A stretch of DNA of 64,000 bases from Microcebus murinus (Eukaryota > Chordata > Mammalia > Primates > Cheirogaleidae). Every line of letters starts with the position of its first letter. Within the stretch, counting starts at the first letter, position 1. A model generated the notes under the pieces. It had not been told where the DNA came from and ran no database searches. It saw nothing but the letters and a program-made list of their open reading frames with translations. Of the stretch, positions 20,901 through 33,261 are shown piece after piece. A program made the position numbers and the translations under genes. The DNA lies in contig NC_134109.1 of the NCBI RefSeq assembly GCF_040939455.1, positions 56,820,001-56,884,000 of the forward strand, given 5' to 3'.

Positions 20901-21800
20901 TTCATCTCAGTTTCTCAAGTTGCTGCCCTCTCCTGGGGGAGATCTCAGCTCCCCTCCGCCCCGCAGCCCCAGACCCTAAGCCCCCACCTCCTGCCCCCGC
21001 CGGCCCTGCCCTAAGACCCGCCGCAGAAGCCCCCCGCCCTCCTTACCCAGAGCGCGCCACCTCCAGCCCGACGGGGAGACGGCCCTGGCGAAGTGCATGT
21101 GCGGTCTGGAAGCAGGCTGACGTTCTCCGCGCGGTCCAACTCGCCTCTTTGGGTTGGGTCCCAGCACAGGTGCCCACGCAATTACTCCGAGAGTCGCAGA
21201 AATTGACCCTACGCCGAGACCGTGACGAGGAGGAAGCACAACTACCATGCGTTAGGGACTTCTGCGATCTAATACCGCAGGCAGCTCTTGGCCGGCGGGG
21301 GTGTTCGGGGGCCTGGGTAAAGCGTTTCAAATCTCTTAAGAAAGCTTGTAGCGTCCAGAGGACCCCGCGTCTCCCACGGGAATCGACCCCAGAAACGAGG
21401 ACGCGCGGCTGAGAGCTCAGAGGAGCCAGAGACTCGCTCCGGAACGCGCCGGGCGCGGAATTGGAAATGCATCTAGGTGTTCACTGGCGGAGATAAGGCT
21501 GCGCCGCTCCGAGCCGCCCCGCCCGCGTCCCTGCTGTACTTTGTACCCTGGAGAGTTGGCGGGGGCTCCTGGGGAGAAGAATGTAAAGCCTTGGGTGGGC
21601 GGGGACGCCAGATCCTCTTAAATGCACGGGGGTCTGGCCATGCAGATGACCAGACCTGCCACCAACCCCAGGAACAGCGGGACGACATTCGGGTTTTCTT
21701 CCATGAAGTGCTAGGATGTCAGCTTTTTCTGAGGTTTCCTGACCAGACTCTAGTTCAGGTGCCTAAATCATTGTGATAGACCTCGATGTAGGCATGCCTG
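20901..21800. promoter_or_regulatory. Distal CpG-island upstream region of SSTR1
   Basis: GC-rich, with GC-box strings such as GGGCGGGG near 21598 and CCGCCCCGCCCGCG near 21519. Open frames here (for example 198 residues on the plus strand from a GTG at 20816) come from the lack of AT-rich stops in GC-rich DNA. Confidence 0.45.
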
Positions 21801-23035
21801 AAGCTCATTAACTTCATTTAGGAACCAAACAGTTTCCCTTTAAGAAAGAATGGGTGTTCAATGACCAGGATTTTAGCTCTCTGAGACTTTCCACCATCCC
21901 TGGCATAGGCCTTCTTTGGCTGTCTAAATTGTTCCTGTGGAAGGAAGAATCACACTCCTTCCGACTCCCCTATTCTGCTTCATAAATGCTGCTCTGCTAC
22001 GCAAGATCCCTAAGAGTCTTTACTTGAAACTGTACCCAGGAAGAGGGACCTGCAGCAGCCTACTGCTCCGCCTCTTTCAAGCTTTTGTGTTTCCAGTTCC
22101 TCCTGGATGCACCCACTGTGCTGTCAGTGTGTTTTCCCTCCCCTGGGTACAGTTTATATCAAGGAGAGGTAAAAAACAGAAATGAAGCTCCTCGTGAAGG
22201 CGATTTGTACCAAACAGTCAAGAATGAAAAAATGGATGCGGAAATTAAAAACAAAAAAAGTCTAATTCCTAATGCCCTGTTGCTTTATCCAGGTAATCAT
22301 TTATATATACTGTGTTTTAGTTCTCAAAACAAAGTGCTCTTGAAAGGGAAAGAAAAACTTCTGTAGTGTGTCGACGATAGCAATAAAAGAGTAAAATAAA
22401 TGACAACAGGACTTTCATAGGAATGTGTGCAAGGGACACTGAATTATTAATGAGAAATGTGCTAGGATAGAATTTGAAATTTCATAAGGCCTAAGCTGTT
22501 TAACCCATTGCTTTATCTAAACAAATTGCCTTCTTTAAAGTGAAATATGGAATTGGTGTTTAGTTATATTTCTTTTTCCTTTAAAAAAATGTAGCATGTA
22601 TGGAGAGAAAAATAATGAATGTTTATCAGGTTAAAAAAAAAAAGAAAGTCAGAGAGAGAGTTTTGTCCCAGAAGAGCATTTTACTAGCCAAACCTAGTAA
22701 AATGGTTTAGATCCCTCTGCAATCACTGACTAAAGACATCTGTCTATATCTCTGCGGGCTGGCATTTCAACAGTCATCATTTAGAGCCTTGGCTTTGATC
22801 ATGGTTGCTCCAGGGGAAGGGGATGATTGGAGTCCACGAAAGACAGCTCTGTTCAGAATTTCATTAAGTTGACTTTGCAGCTCATCTTAGGGAAAACTAC
22901 TCTCTATTTGGTTGTGGTCTCATATACAAAAGAAGAAAACTGAAGACCTAACATGAGCTGCCTTTTTTTTTTTTTTCTGGCTTTTGAAGTGGTTTCTATG
23001 ATGGATTACTTACCCGTAAAAAGACATTGACAATA
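21801..23035. other. SSTR1 upstream intergenic DNA, nothing recognised
   Basis: AT content rises again. No gene or confident repeat. A short poly-T run precedes the next L1. Confidence 0.4.
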
Positions 23036-23790
23036 AGATTCCATTTTACATCCATTAGGATGGTTAGAATTTTAAAAATACAGAAAACAAATGCTGGCGA
23101 GGATATGGAAAAAATGGAACAATCATACATTTCTCTTGGGAACAACAAAAAAAAAATGATGCAGCAACTTTAGAAAAAAGTTTGGAGATTCCTCAAAAAG
23201 TTTAAAATAGAATTACCAGATAAGCCAGAAATTTCACTTCTATTTACCCCTCAAAATTGAAAACAAGTGTTCAGACAAAAGCTTGTGCATGAACATTCAT
23301 AGCAACACTATTCATAATAGCCAAAGATTGGAAACAACCCAAATACCCATCAATTGCTGAATAAATATACAAAATATGGTACATGCATAGAATGGCTGTT
23401 TGTTATTCATCCATAAAAAGGAATGAAGTACTAATAAACATGCGACATAGATGAACCTTGAAAACATTATGCAAAGTAAAAGAAGCCAGACACAAAAGGT
23501 CATGTATTGCATGATTCCATATATATGACTTGTCCAGGGTAGGCAAATACATAGGTATAGAAGGCAAATTAATGGTAGCCAGGGGCTGGGGGAAGTGGGG
23601 AATGAGAAAGGACTGCTTAATTGGTATGAGCTTTCTTTTATGGGTGGTAAAAAAGTGTTCTGGAATTAGATAGTGGTGATGGTTGCACAACATTGTGAAT
23701 ATGCTAAAAATCCTTGAATTGTACACTTCATAAGTGGTTAAAATAATGAATTTGACATTATGGGAGTTTTACTTCTAGAAAAAAAGAGAG
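23036..23790 (+). repeat. L1M 3' end
   Basis: Landmarks in order: CATCCATTAGGATGGTTAGA, CTGGCGAGGATATGGAAAA, CACTATTCATAATAGCCAAA, AACAACCCAAATACCCATCA, CATGATTCCATATATATGAC, TGGTAGCCAGGGGCTGGG, GATGGTTGCACAACATTGTG and AAGTGGTTAAAATAATGAAT. This is the 3' end of an old L1M-type LINE in plus orientation. Stops are frequent and no coding function remains. Confidence 0.92.
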
Positions 23791-24179
23791 TGATTAAGGT
23801 GGATATAAGCCATGCAATATTATCCAATCTCTGCAGTCATATAGTTTTTATTATTGTATCTGTGAACTGATCTATGAGCAAACAATAACAAACAGGAAAA
23901 ACGTGGCATTTCTGGGCCACCAGAAAGGTAGAATGAGTTGCAGTTGTTTTAAAATTATATTAAAAGCAGACCAGTGAGGAATCTGCCTTCCTCTCAGACT
24001 TCAATTTAATGTAAATATTTTCAAAAGAAACAGGAAAACTGATATAGACATGATATCTCTATAATGTGCAAAGACCACAGACTATGAGAAATCTTGTCTT
24101 GTTAACATTTTTTTTTTAATTTCACATATCTAAAGCCTTGACAAGATTAGGAAGAGCTTGTTTTTTCCATGCAAGTTAC
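23791..24179. other. Intergenic DNA, nothing recognised
   Basis: No feature seen. Confidence 0.4.
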
Positions 24180-24540
24180 TGTCCTCCAACCCTCCCTTCT
24201 TTGGTTACCATCTTTCCTATGCCTCTGTGATATGAACATTTCTAGATAGGAGAGGAGAAAGGAGATATTTTCCAAAGGGGAAGAAAGAAAAGTTCTATAA
24301 TTTAAGGAGTTACTGATTCTCAAGCAGACTCATTTTCTTCCCTCATTGTAACTTTCTCTTACAAGCTATACTTCTCTGTGTTATCGTGAACCAGATGCAC
24401 ATTTTGGTTATTATATTCATCACACTGTACTGTGGTTTTATGTACTTGTCTTTTCCTCTTATAAATCTGTAAGCTTGTTGAGAACAGAGGTATATTTTAT
24501 CTTTCTATCCCCAGCATCCAGCACAGTACCTAGAAAATAG
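24180..24540 (+). repeat. L2 LINE 3' end
   Basis: The L2 3' UTR is recognisable: a pyrimidine-rich TTCCTATGCCTCTGTGA part, a CACACTGTACTGTGGTTT part, then AATCTGTAAGCTTGTTGAGAA, TATCCCCAGCATCCAGCACA and the truncated tail. The left part is weaker than the right. Confidence 0.7.
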
Positions 24541-25910
24541 CCCCAGACCTGCTTGTTTTATTTTTCCCAAGGAATCCGATGGATACTATAACACCTTCCT
24601 CTTTTCTAGCCTGTAAAATGTGAATGCAAAGAAACTGTGGGCCATTTACAAGAAAAGCTTTCATATCTGGGTAATACCATCATCTGTAATAATTCCTTAT
24701 ACATTTAAATCATTCTGAATAATTTCAATTTGCATGTTCTATAGCAACAATTATTATGCTGATACCTCATTCATTGATCATTCTTGGTCTTAAATTTCTT
24801 GGCAGAGAAAGGGCTCCAGAATATGGGTAGTACATGCTTTAGCAGCTAATGACGGTTATTTAATAGTATCATGCAGTGTGAAAGCCATCATATGTGGAAG
24901 ATCGTTTCTTTTTAATTGCAGTCCTGAGTCTCAGTTGGTTTGGTGGAATAGTAATTATCAGGAGCTCAAGCTCTGCTTCTGTCAAAATCATTACTAATGT
25001 GGTTTTTCCAATTGGAGCCTATGGTGATCCTCAAATGAGCTCCTCTAATCCATGCCAGTGGTAAAGGGCCGGCTGGGGCCAGGGATTAAAGAGTACACTT
25101 CCTGGAACATTCTCTGCACTGGCATCATCAGAGTCATGTTTGCAAACACCTGCCTGGACAGATGGGACCAAGCAGAGTATAAGGGGCGAGTACCACTCAG
25201 CAACATGTCCCACAGCAGAAGTTGTGTCTCTTTAAGGACCATATGCCACTAAGCAGTTAACATGGCAGTCTAAGAAGAAAGTTACCAGAGCACAAAAGTG
25301 GCTATAAGGCTAAAGAACAATCCTGGACTTCATTTCCCAGGGACGCCCAATCACAGCAGCTTTGGTAACCTGTGGTTCAGTTCATCACCAATCTCAGAGA
25401 ACTCTCCCTGGCCTGCTGATTTTCCTATCGTCTCTTCTGTGGAACAGCATGACGGAGTCTCTTTTGTGCTTTTAGAAAAGACCCATATGGGGTAACAACT
25501 CATGTTCTTCCCTATGGATTCTTTACTACTAAGTAATATTGCTAAGAATAAAAATTCGGCACATACAGGAAAATATCCACTATTATTAGTGGATAAATAA
25601 AAACATAACAAAAACAACCCCATGTTACCTGTATTATTTTGAAAAGTTTTGTCTAGCAATATATTTTTTTCTGTAATAAAGATTCTGCTAGTTAAGGATT
25701 TCAGGATGGACTGCATTAGTTTCAAACAATGTGTCAAAATCATTTTATATGTTGGCATTTGTCTTCTTAGCAAAAATCACACAAAAAATGCTTTCAAAGT
25801 CACAAACCATAAATTTGTTTCTTTTGATACCTCAATTGATGTTTGATTTTGAGCAGAGCATTTAAGTACTCACAGTAAATCGTCTATTCCTTGAGAAAGG
25901 GCTGTTCTTT
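24541..25910. other. Intergenic DNA upstream of SSTR1
   Basis: No gene recognised. A minus-strand frame of 140 residues at 25351-25773 begins with TTG and shows no domain. Sequence looks unique, so part of it may be conserved regulatory DNA. Confidence 0.4.
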
Positions 25911-25914
25911 TGGA

Positions 25915-25970
25915 TTGCGCTATATCTGTCAATCAACTCCCCCAGCTGATTGAACTAAGAAATAGCGCAA
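25915..25970. promoter_or_regulatory. Nested palindrome with a PBX-PREP/MEIS-type site
   Basis: An outer inverted repeat TTGCGCTAT (25915-25923) / ATAGCGCAA (25962-25970) encloses an inner one, TCAATCA (25929-25935) / TGATTGA (25947-25953), with an 11-base centre. CTGTCAATCA at 25926-25935 is exactly the complement of TGATTGACAG, the composite site bound by PBX with PREP or MEIS. It lies about 5.6 kb upstream of the SSTR1 ATG. A role as enhancer is inference. Confidence 0.5.
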
Positions 25971-26794
25971 AACCCAGCAAAGGGCTGGGCGTGGAAGGAA
26001 ACCCAGTTTTGTAAATGGAAGCCATGAATGTATGGTAACACCCATCACCATGACACTGCCACTTTATTTCCATTTTAAATATGTTGAGGTAGGAGTGTAG
26101 GCTCATGTTCCCTCAGCCAAAACACTGTCTTATCTAGATGAGGAAGAAACTTAAAAGGCTGATCTTTTCTCCTTTCCACAATTAAGTTGCAACTGGTCAG
26201 AAGTTGTTCTATAGTGACAGTGTCTCCATCTTCTTGCCTTCTCCTGCTGGAGGGATGAAGAATTGGAGGGAGGGGGAGGAGAGTGTCTGTGAGCTGTCAG
26301 AAGGTGGGCACAGAACCACAGGAAGTGGTCCAGGAAGGGACACCTGGATTGCCAGCTCCCTCCCTCCTCCTGCCTATGGGCTGCTTCATGCTGGCCAGCA
26401 CCAGGCCCTGCCCCTGCTCTCCTTCCTCACACAGCATGGAGTGATATTTTACTTTGTCCTTGAGGAAGTAGTCTGTGCGACAGCCTGACTTCTCCTTTCC
26501 TGTCACAAGAGGGAGGTAAGAAGTTAATGCAGTCTAGCTGAGGACACCTGGCCTACATTTCACTGCTTATGCAATTAGCCAATTCACTGGTTCCTGACAC
26601 TATATCCTGTTTTTCAAATGTTTATATGTTCATTTTTTATGGAAGCAAAATTCAGACTGTAGTGGAACAGATTAAATTCCATAGGTGCATTGTATATGTT
26701 CACTTTTCTGCCCTCATTTCTTAGTTACAAAGAACTGCAAGCTAATATCAGAATTCCACTATGGGTGAATAATGTGTTTTTAATTGTAACTTAA
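25971..26794. other. Intergenic DNA, nothing recognised
   Basis: Includes a GC-richer patch at about 26200-26500 with overlapping chance frames on both strands. No gene called. Confidence 0.4.
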
Positions 26795-27190
26795 TATGTA
26801 CTTATTAACTTAGCAGATATTTACTGAATGCCCACAGGGTGGCGGGCACTGTTCTAAGCACTGGAGAAGCAGTAACAAAGAAGATTAATTTCCTATGGAA
26901 GTCGAGCGAGGCAGAAAGAGAGTAAACAAGTAGACACACAGGTACTGTAATTTCATTTAGTGATAAGTTCGAAGAAAAGTAGGGATGAAGAGCTACAGAG
27001 TGCTAGAGAGCTGGGTGTATTTGACATAGGTTAGATTGAAAGGAAAGGAAAGAAGGTGCTGTTTGAGCAGCCCTGAAAGATGTAAAAGTAAAAAAGCACA
27101 CATCTGGGAGGGTTGTCCCATCCAGCGGCAATAGCACACATAGCCCGTGGTGATTTTGCAGATGTAGGTGTTGGCACACTATGTTCACGC
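26795..27190 (-). repeat. L2 LINE fragment, antisense
   Basis: From left to right: GATATTTACTGAATGCCCAC, GGGCACTGTTCTAAGCACTG, AAGTAGACACACAGG, TTTAGTGATAAGTTCGAAG and CAGCCCTGAAAGATG. This is the exact complement order of the L2 3' UTR and last coding part. Minus orientation. Confidence 0.8.
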
Positions 27191-27929
27191 CTCCCTCATG
27201 CCTCCTTTGTATTTATTTATTTTTGACTTCCTAAAGTCATAATTTAGAGAACATCTCTAGGTGTAAATAATTGATGATTCATTTTAATCAGCACCTCCTA
27301 TACCTCTATAGGCCACTATTTCCCCTCTAGTCACATTTTTCCCCACAAGGCAAGGAGTTCCCAGGGCCCAGTCTGGGCCTGCAAGCCCACCTAGACCATA
27401 CTCTAGATCATACTCTTCTAGACCTCATGACTCCTTGCCCAAGAGGCCTTCTGCCCATTTCCAGGGCCATTGTGAGCCAAATTTGTAGCCAAGGAGAGGC
27501 CCAGAAGGAAGATAAGACAGATGAGGAATGAGTGTGGCAGCGGGGGCTCAGGTCTCTATTGTAGTGTACATGAGGCTGCTCACCGAACAGCCCAGAGCCA
27601 GGGGTGGAGACTGAAGTGGAACCAGGTGCTGGTGGGGACAGATTCCAGGACAGAGCTCTTGTAAAGAGTGCTAGAAGTCCAAATTGGACTCTGTCCTCCC
27701 AGGTCATAATGAAGATAGGATATATTTTATTTAACAGATTCTAAGCTTGATTTATAACTTTCAAGGTAAGCAAACAAGCAAACCAAACAAATCAGTTGGG
27801 CCTTTGGGTGAACCATAGCAAGATGTTTAACCCAGGCCACTGGGAAGATGGAGAGAGGGTGCCACACCAGCCACGGCACCTTTTCTGACCACCCCCTTGT
27901 CCCTTACCATTCCAAGATAAAACTTTGCT
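27191..27929. other. Intergenic DNA, nothing recognised
   Basis: The middle (27320-27710) is GC-richer than average but has no gene signature. A 99-residue minus-strand frame in it does not match anything I know. Confidence 0.4.
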
Positions 27930-28190
27930 CTTCCTTAAGTCAAAAATAAAAATATTATATAAATAACAACTGATACTAGTACGCATACACAGAAACATAC
28001 ACACACACCCCAAATGAACATTTATACATAGGCCTGAAAGGATGGTTACTAAAATATTAACAGTGGTTATCATAAGGTAGTTGGGTTATGAATGTTTTCT
28101 TCTCCCTTTTGCAGAGGTTTTCTAATTTTTCAGACATGAACATGCATTGCTTTTTAAATAAGGTAAAAGCAATAAAAGCTTTTTTTTTAA
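27930..28190 (+). repeat. L1 3' UTR fragment
   Basis: ATTAACAGTGGTTATCATAAG, then GTTATGAATGTTTTCTTCTC, then ATGAACATGCATTGCTTTTT and an A/T-rich end. This matches the 3' UTR of an old L1 group in plus orientation. Confidence 0.65.
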
Positions 28191-28479
28191 CTTAAAAAAG
28201 GAAAAGACTCCAGGCCATAAGTGCCAGCTCTATTTAATGGGACATTTACTGATTTATTTCCTCCTTAATTATTTTTACTTTCAGAAAAACACTAATAAAT
28301 TTATTCTAGAAATTAACATATTTTGATGCAGATTAAATAGCAAATAAAATGTACCCAGCAGAAGGTGGTAGAAGGGACTGAACTAGGAGCTGGAATAGTC
28401 TATTATTTTCTAGGCAGCCCCTGCAATCCCATAGCCTAGTGCTTCCCTGAGTGTTCGTGTCTGATATGCCCACCTTTTG
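28191..28479. other. Intergenic DNA, nothing recognised
   Basis: No feature seen. Confidence 0.4.
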
Positions 28480-28720
28480 GAATTGTGGTAGTAATGCAAA
28501 TCACAAGATGCATTGTAGTCTAGTACCAAACATCTGGGTTTACATCTTATATTTTCCATGTATTTGTGTAGGTCATTTTCTCTCTCTTTGCTTCAGCTTC
28601 CTCATTTGTATAATAAAGATTATAGTGAACTTTGTAGGATTGTTGAAAGGAGTAAATATATTAAAAGTGTTTAGAACACTGTCTGGCAGGTAGTAAGCAC
28701 TATATAAATATTTAGGTATT
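28480..28720 (-). repeat. MIR SINE, antisense
   Basis: TTCAGCTTCCTCATTTGTATA, then AGGATTGTTGAAAGGAGTAAA, then GTTTAGAACACTGTCTGGCA and AGTAAGCACTATATAAAT. Minus orientation. Confidence 0.85.
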
Positions 28721-29440
28721 GTAAAATCATTTCTAAACTATACAGTGTAACATTATTTTTGAATTAGTCAAAAGAATTTAAGAAATCCATCTTGCCTCTT
28801 GCTTGAGAACTTAATACAGTAGGTCTGGCAGACACTTATTCAGTCTGAGAAATATTTACTGGCAGTTACGATGTGTGTGACACTTTTCCTTCTGCCTGTA
28901 CAGTTGAGTCCCATAATTCAACTGTGACCCATGTTCCATTCACAGGTTTTGGGTACATGTCACACCTTCAGCTAAAATAACTCTTAAGTATTATTCACAT
29001 CTGTCAACATCCTACCAAAGTCAATCTAGTCTGTCCATATGGTAAGGATTCAAACTAACCACTGAACTCACTGACTCAGCCCAATTGTTTGAACGTTACA
29101 CAGGCATGGTCTGAGTCTGACACAACTTTTCTTTTTTATCTCAGTTTCCAGTGAGGCCTTCAGCTCCCCAGTTGATATCTATAGTTGGAAAATGCATCCA
29201 CTTTCTACAGGTGCTTTCTATAGGTGCTAGTCCATTCTTCATTGCCCATTGCTCACCTCCAGCCTATATGTAAGAAGAGAAGGGAAGATTGGTCATGGAG
29301 AGAGTTCTCAGAGTGCTGGGCACTTCCCTTTTCATGGAAGATGGAAAGTAGCTGCTTACCCCGCCAGTAAAGGGACGGGCTCTAAAAAGACACCACTTAG
29401 GAAGCTTAGCAGTGTCCCCTGACGTTTGACAAGACACAGG
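28721..29440. other. Intergenic DNA, nothing recognised
   Basis: No feature seen. Confidence 0.4.
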
Positions 29441-30000
29441 CTAGTGCCTGATACTTACCTGGAACATTCAAAGGTAATCGAGAGGCTCTCTGGAGTGGCT
29501 TCGGGTGACAGAGTGAAGAGAAAAGGGTGGAGAAAGCTGGTTCCCACTGAAGGTGGGACAGAGGCGTGTTTCCGACGAGCTGGAATGGACGGCGCGGCTG
29601 CAGACAGGCGGGAGCCCTGCTATGGACCTGCTCCACCAGAGGGTAAGATGCCCTTAGCAGCTGGCGAGGATGTTGGGCACACCAGGAAAGGCCACACCGG
29701 GTGGTCTCCAGAGTGATGCTGAAGAACCAACTGAAGAATGTCACAAGAGAAAGAGCCACCCCCAGAGGGCACCAATGCACGATTCTAACTGCACTGCTCA
29801 AGGAAGAACTTTCCTGCTGGCAAATGCTTTTCTCTCTCCCCTGCAGGAGCCAAAGGCAGAGAAAGGAGTGAGGGAGAAGTGAAGAAATAATGTGAAGAAA
29901 TAATAATCAACCACTTCCCTCTTCCCTTCCCACAGGTCGTGCTGGAGCCAGTATAGGAACAAAGAGCTTTAAGTTCAATGAGAAATAAAAGTTTCAAGTT
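29441..30000. other. CpG-rich spot with splice-like sites on both strands; possible noncoding RNA exons
   Basis: A CpG cluster lies at about 29560-29620 in CpG-poor DNA. On the minus strand CCAG/GTAAGTATCA occurs at about 29452-29462, close to the ideal 5' splice site. On the plus strand CAGAGG/GTAAGA at 29637-29648 and TCTCTCCCCTGCAG/GAG ending at 29846 would define an intron of about 204 bp, with AATAAA near 29985. The only ATG-led frame across this would be about 34 residues, so if transcribed it is more likely noncoding. Purely an inference from motifs. Confidence 0.25.
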
Positions 30001-30061
30001 CATAATATCTGAAAATGAGACTGTTAATATCTGAAAAGTGAACAAAAGAACTATGAGATTT

Positions 30062-30300
30062 GTGTGTACTAAGTACTTTCCACTTACAGTTTTGACATAT
30101 TAATATTTAACCCTTCCAACCACACTGTGAAGATGTTTCTATTTACTGCTCCCATTTTGCAGATGAAGAAACCAAGCAAGGCACAGAGAAGTTAAATAAC
30201 TGGCTCAAAGCCACAGAGCTAAACACAGTCAGAGCTTGTATTGGACTCCAGCAATCTACCCTAAGGCCCGCTCTCTTAATCACCACACCACACTGCTGTG
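30062..30300 (+). repeat. MIR SINE
   Basis: TACTAAGTACTTTCCACTTA, TGCTCCCATTTTGCAGATGA, AGGCACAGAGAAGTTAAATA and TAAGGCCCGCTCTCTTAATC are the MIR landmarks in order. Nearly full length. Confidence 0.92.
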
Positions 30301-33250
30301 CTCTTATTTCTCACTGAATTCTCAATGAGAGGATGGGTTTGAGACCACGCAATTACATAAATAGCAAATCTAAGTGATTTTTGTGTTTTATGCTTTCCCC
30401 AACGAATCCAACAATTGCCTCAGTTTTTACATTGCCTAATCATTTAAAGTAACAAATTATCCCTCAATTCGAAATTTAGAATGCTGTGTTTTGAAAAGAT
30501 TTAATCTTAACAAGATAATATTACAAGTACTTTAAGGCAAATGAGCCATTGGTATATCTATGCCAAAGAAAATGCATTTTCCATTAGCCACTGGCCACCA
30601 TTTTCCAGTACTAAACACGTGATGGACAAGGCTATAGGAAGCTTTGCACTCTCTTCTGTGTGAGTGTTTGTTTGTAGTTTTTTCTATTTCATTCCCATGT
30701 TCTCTTCATGCCTCACCTTTTGCCCCATCCAGGCAAAGGGGTATCCAAGTCATGGGTCAGCAGAGTCATTAGGTAGAGGCTAACAGAGCAAGAGCTACTT
30801 TGAAATGATTTGCATTGACTTCACAAAATCCCAGCCAAAATATATTCCCAGGAAAAAAAGAGAGATTGCTGTTGAAACAAAATCAATTAAAAAAATAAAT
30901 TCCCCTTCCCTAGAGCAAGTGCATGTGCATTTCAAGTGGTCTAGGGGTTTTGCACTTGGACTTCCGTTGATTTTATTGACAGCTGTACCAGATAAGAATA
31001 CACAGGTGCCAGATTCATTCAGATGAGGACACATTCTTTCCTAATTGAAACATTATGCCTCTCTTAATTAAACAATTAAGTAGGAAATTAGCACATTTAG
31101 TCCATAAAAATGCCTTAACTTACTAGAGGGTAGTGACATACAAGAAAAAATTGTAAAACTCAATATATTGTCATGCTCAGACATAAGGCTAGAGTAAACC
31201 AAAACTATTCTATTGTAGTATTTGAAATTTTTGGATGACAAGCTTTTACATAATTGAAACTTTTCTCCTTTGAACTTAGAGATTAATGGATCTGATGTTC
31301 ACACCTGCTAAATGTTAGCATCTATTTATTTTTTAGGAAAATTCTATCCAATTTTATTTGTGAAAACACGTGCTCTTAGAATCCACCAGGGGGAGATTTT
31401 AACATTGAGAACTGCAATAGGGAAAGTTTTAGATTTTATAGAGCTGTATTTCAGTTGACAGCTAGAGCAACTTAAATTTTCAACTAAGCCTTGATTATAA
31501 GGTCTGCATTTTGATAAAGCTACCCATGCTATCCGAGCTATATTAAAAGTTGGACTGAGTGGCTAGGGAGAACTAATGAAATATTGCTCCGTCTTGTCAG
31601 AGAATGCACATGGTGATTGTGTGCATTTGGGGGAGAGGGATTTGGGTGTGAATGGGATGAGACCTTGTGTCTCCAGGGGGAGAATCAGATGAAAGAGTAA
31701 TCTCCGGCCATTGCCACTAGATACATTGTTAGTAATTTCTGGTTTCCACTGACACATAAAAGTTTGATTGGCTTCCTCAGGGAGGCTTTGAGACTTAGAA
31801 TACCACTGAAATTCTCTGCAACAGTGATGAAAGAAGGCATAAAAAAATGTGTATAAGGGATATTTTTCAGACGGCTTGATTTATTTGGGAAGCCATGACC
31901 TTATTGAAGAAATCTTTGGATAACCCATACCACTGTGGTCCATCAAATTATCTGTTTGCATCAAGCAATAAGAACTTGATACCATCAAAATTCCAGTTAA
32001 ATTTAAAGAGATAATCTCTAGAAAGGGTCTTGAAGGGGATTTGAAATGTGATGTGTTCTCCAAATTTTGATTAACTTCTTTTAACATATGGAGGTTTTCT
32101 ACTACCCAGCAAAACATCTGCAGTTTTGTGGAGTTTTTTTTCCCCAGGGAACTAAGAAATCAGGTAAAAGGGTCATTGCTGCTGATTCTAGCACAACCAC
32201 TTCCCTTTCTGCCATTTTGTGAGGTGACTTTCTGCTTAAAAATTACTTAGTCCTTTCTGGCAATAAATGAAACTTTTCACCCTCAAGTCATATACTTGTA
32301 TGTTTTTCCCCATACAGTACAGTGTATAAACTAAGCAATCCTTTTGTATATTGCATGAGGATATTTGCTTTTGAGATTCAAGCTGTTTCCTTCCTTTGTT
32401 TCCCCCTTTATTCCTCCCTAACTCACATAGGAAACAGACTGATTCCTTGGCTCTGGGCATGTGCAGCTGATTTCCTGGTTTTTGTTGTGTAGAGCCTAAG
32501 CCCATGGATAGAGTATCGTTTGAGAAGAAATACTTACCCCCAGGATGAAAAATTCCTGGAAATATGATGGGATTGGGGCAAGGAAGTAGTTTGTGTGTAC
32601 CAAGGATGGAGGGCATCTGTGTGTCCCTCCCTGCCAGAGCTCTAAGACTATGAAATAATTTTGAAATTAATGGCCGGGAAGGCTTGATTTTAGACTGAGG
32701 GTGCCCAGACTACTCCACGAGTCCAGTACCTGAAACAGGGCGTGAAACCAGCAGAGTGGTGGACCGTGGCAGCTGGTGCATGGATGATTTAGCGTAATCA
32801 ATGGGGACAAATAACCACTGTCCAGAAGAGTCTCCAGACACTTTGGCACTGAGTATGGCATAATCCTGGAGGAAAGGGAGCACCAGGAATGACAGGAGGG
32901 ATTTCTCATTACCATTAGAAAAGCCACACCTTGAACACAAGCATTAGGTCCTCCAAATAATTCATTTCCTTATTCTACCACCCATGTTCTTCAAGTTTCA
33001 GAAGTCTCAAACATCAGCCCTTTCTTGACATCAGTGTTCCCTCTTCTTTCTCTGCCTGGTTTCCTGGCAACAGATACTTTCTTGCTAGTGCTCTCAGCCT
33101 CCTTGCTGCTTCATCTCTCAAAATTCCCACCACTGGCCAGTCCGCCATCTGTTTTTCCATCTTTAACCCAAGCTGCTGAGTGGCAGCTAGAGAAATTCCA
33201 CACCAGTGTAGGGCTGTTGTAGAATCACAAATCACTGTTCCTCATCTCAA
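30301..33250. other. Intergenic DNA upstream of SSTR1, mostly unique
   Basis: No gene and no confident repeat in nearly 3 kb. Short frames overlap on both strands. Homeobox-like AT cores (for example CTTAATTAAACAATTAAG near 31064-31081) are present but common in AT-rich DNA. Confidence 0.4.
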
Positions 33251-33261
33251 ATTAGGCCAGT

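Larger units (their letters stand above)
18560..21650. other. CpG island covering SSTR1
   Basis: G+C content and CpG density rise sharply here and fall back to AT-rich DNA on both sides. The island spans the start of the 3' UTR, the whole coding exon and about 1.3 kb upstream. Edges are by eye. Confidence 0.8.

Noticed and set aside
20816..21412. 198-residue plus-strand frame in the CpG island
   Set aside because: Starts with GTG, has low-complexity Pro/Ala/Arg content and no domain. Long frames are expected by chance in GC-rich DNA.
25351..25773. 140-residue minus-strand frame
   Set aside because: Starts with TTG, no domain or signal, and overlaps frames on the other strand.
29585..29890. 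Small protein of about 34 residues across the proposed 204-bp intron
   Set aside because: The frame is too short and too biased to support a protein. Only the splice-like signals were kept as a noncoding observation.
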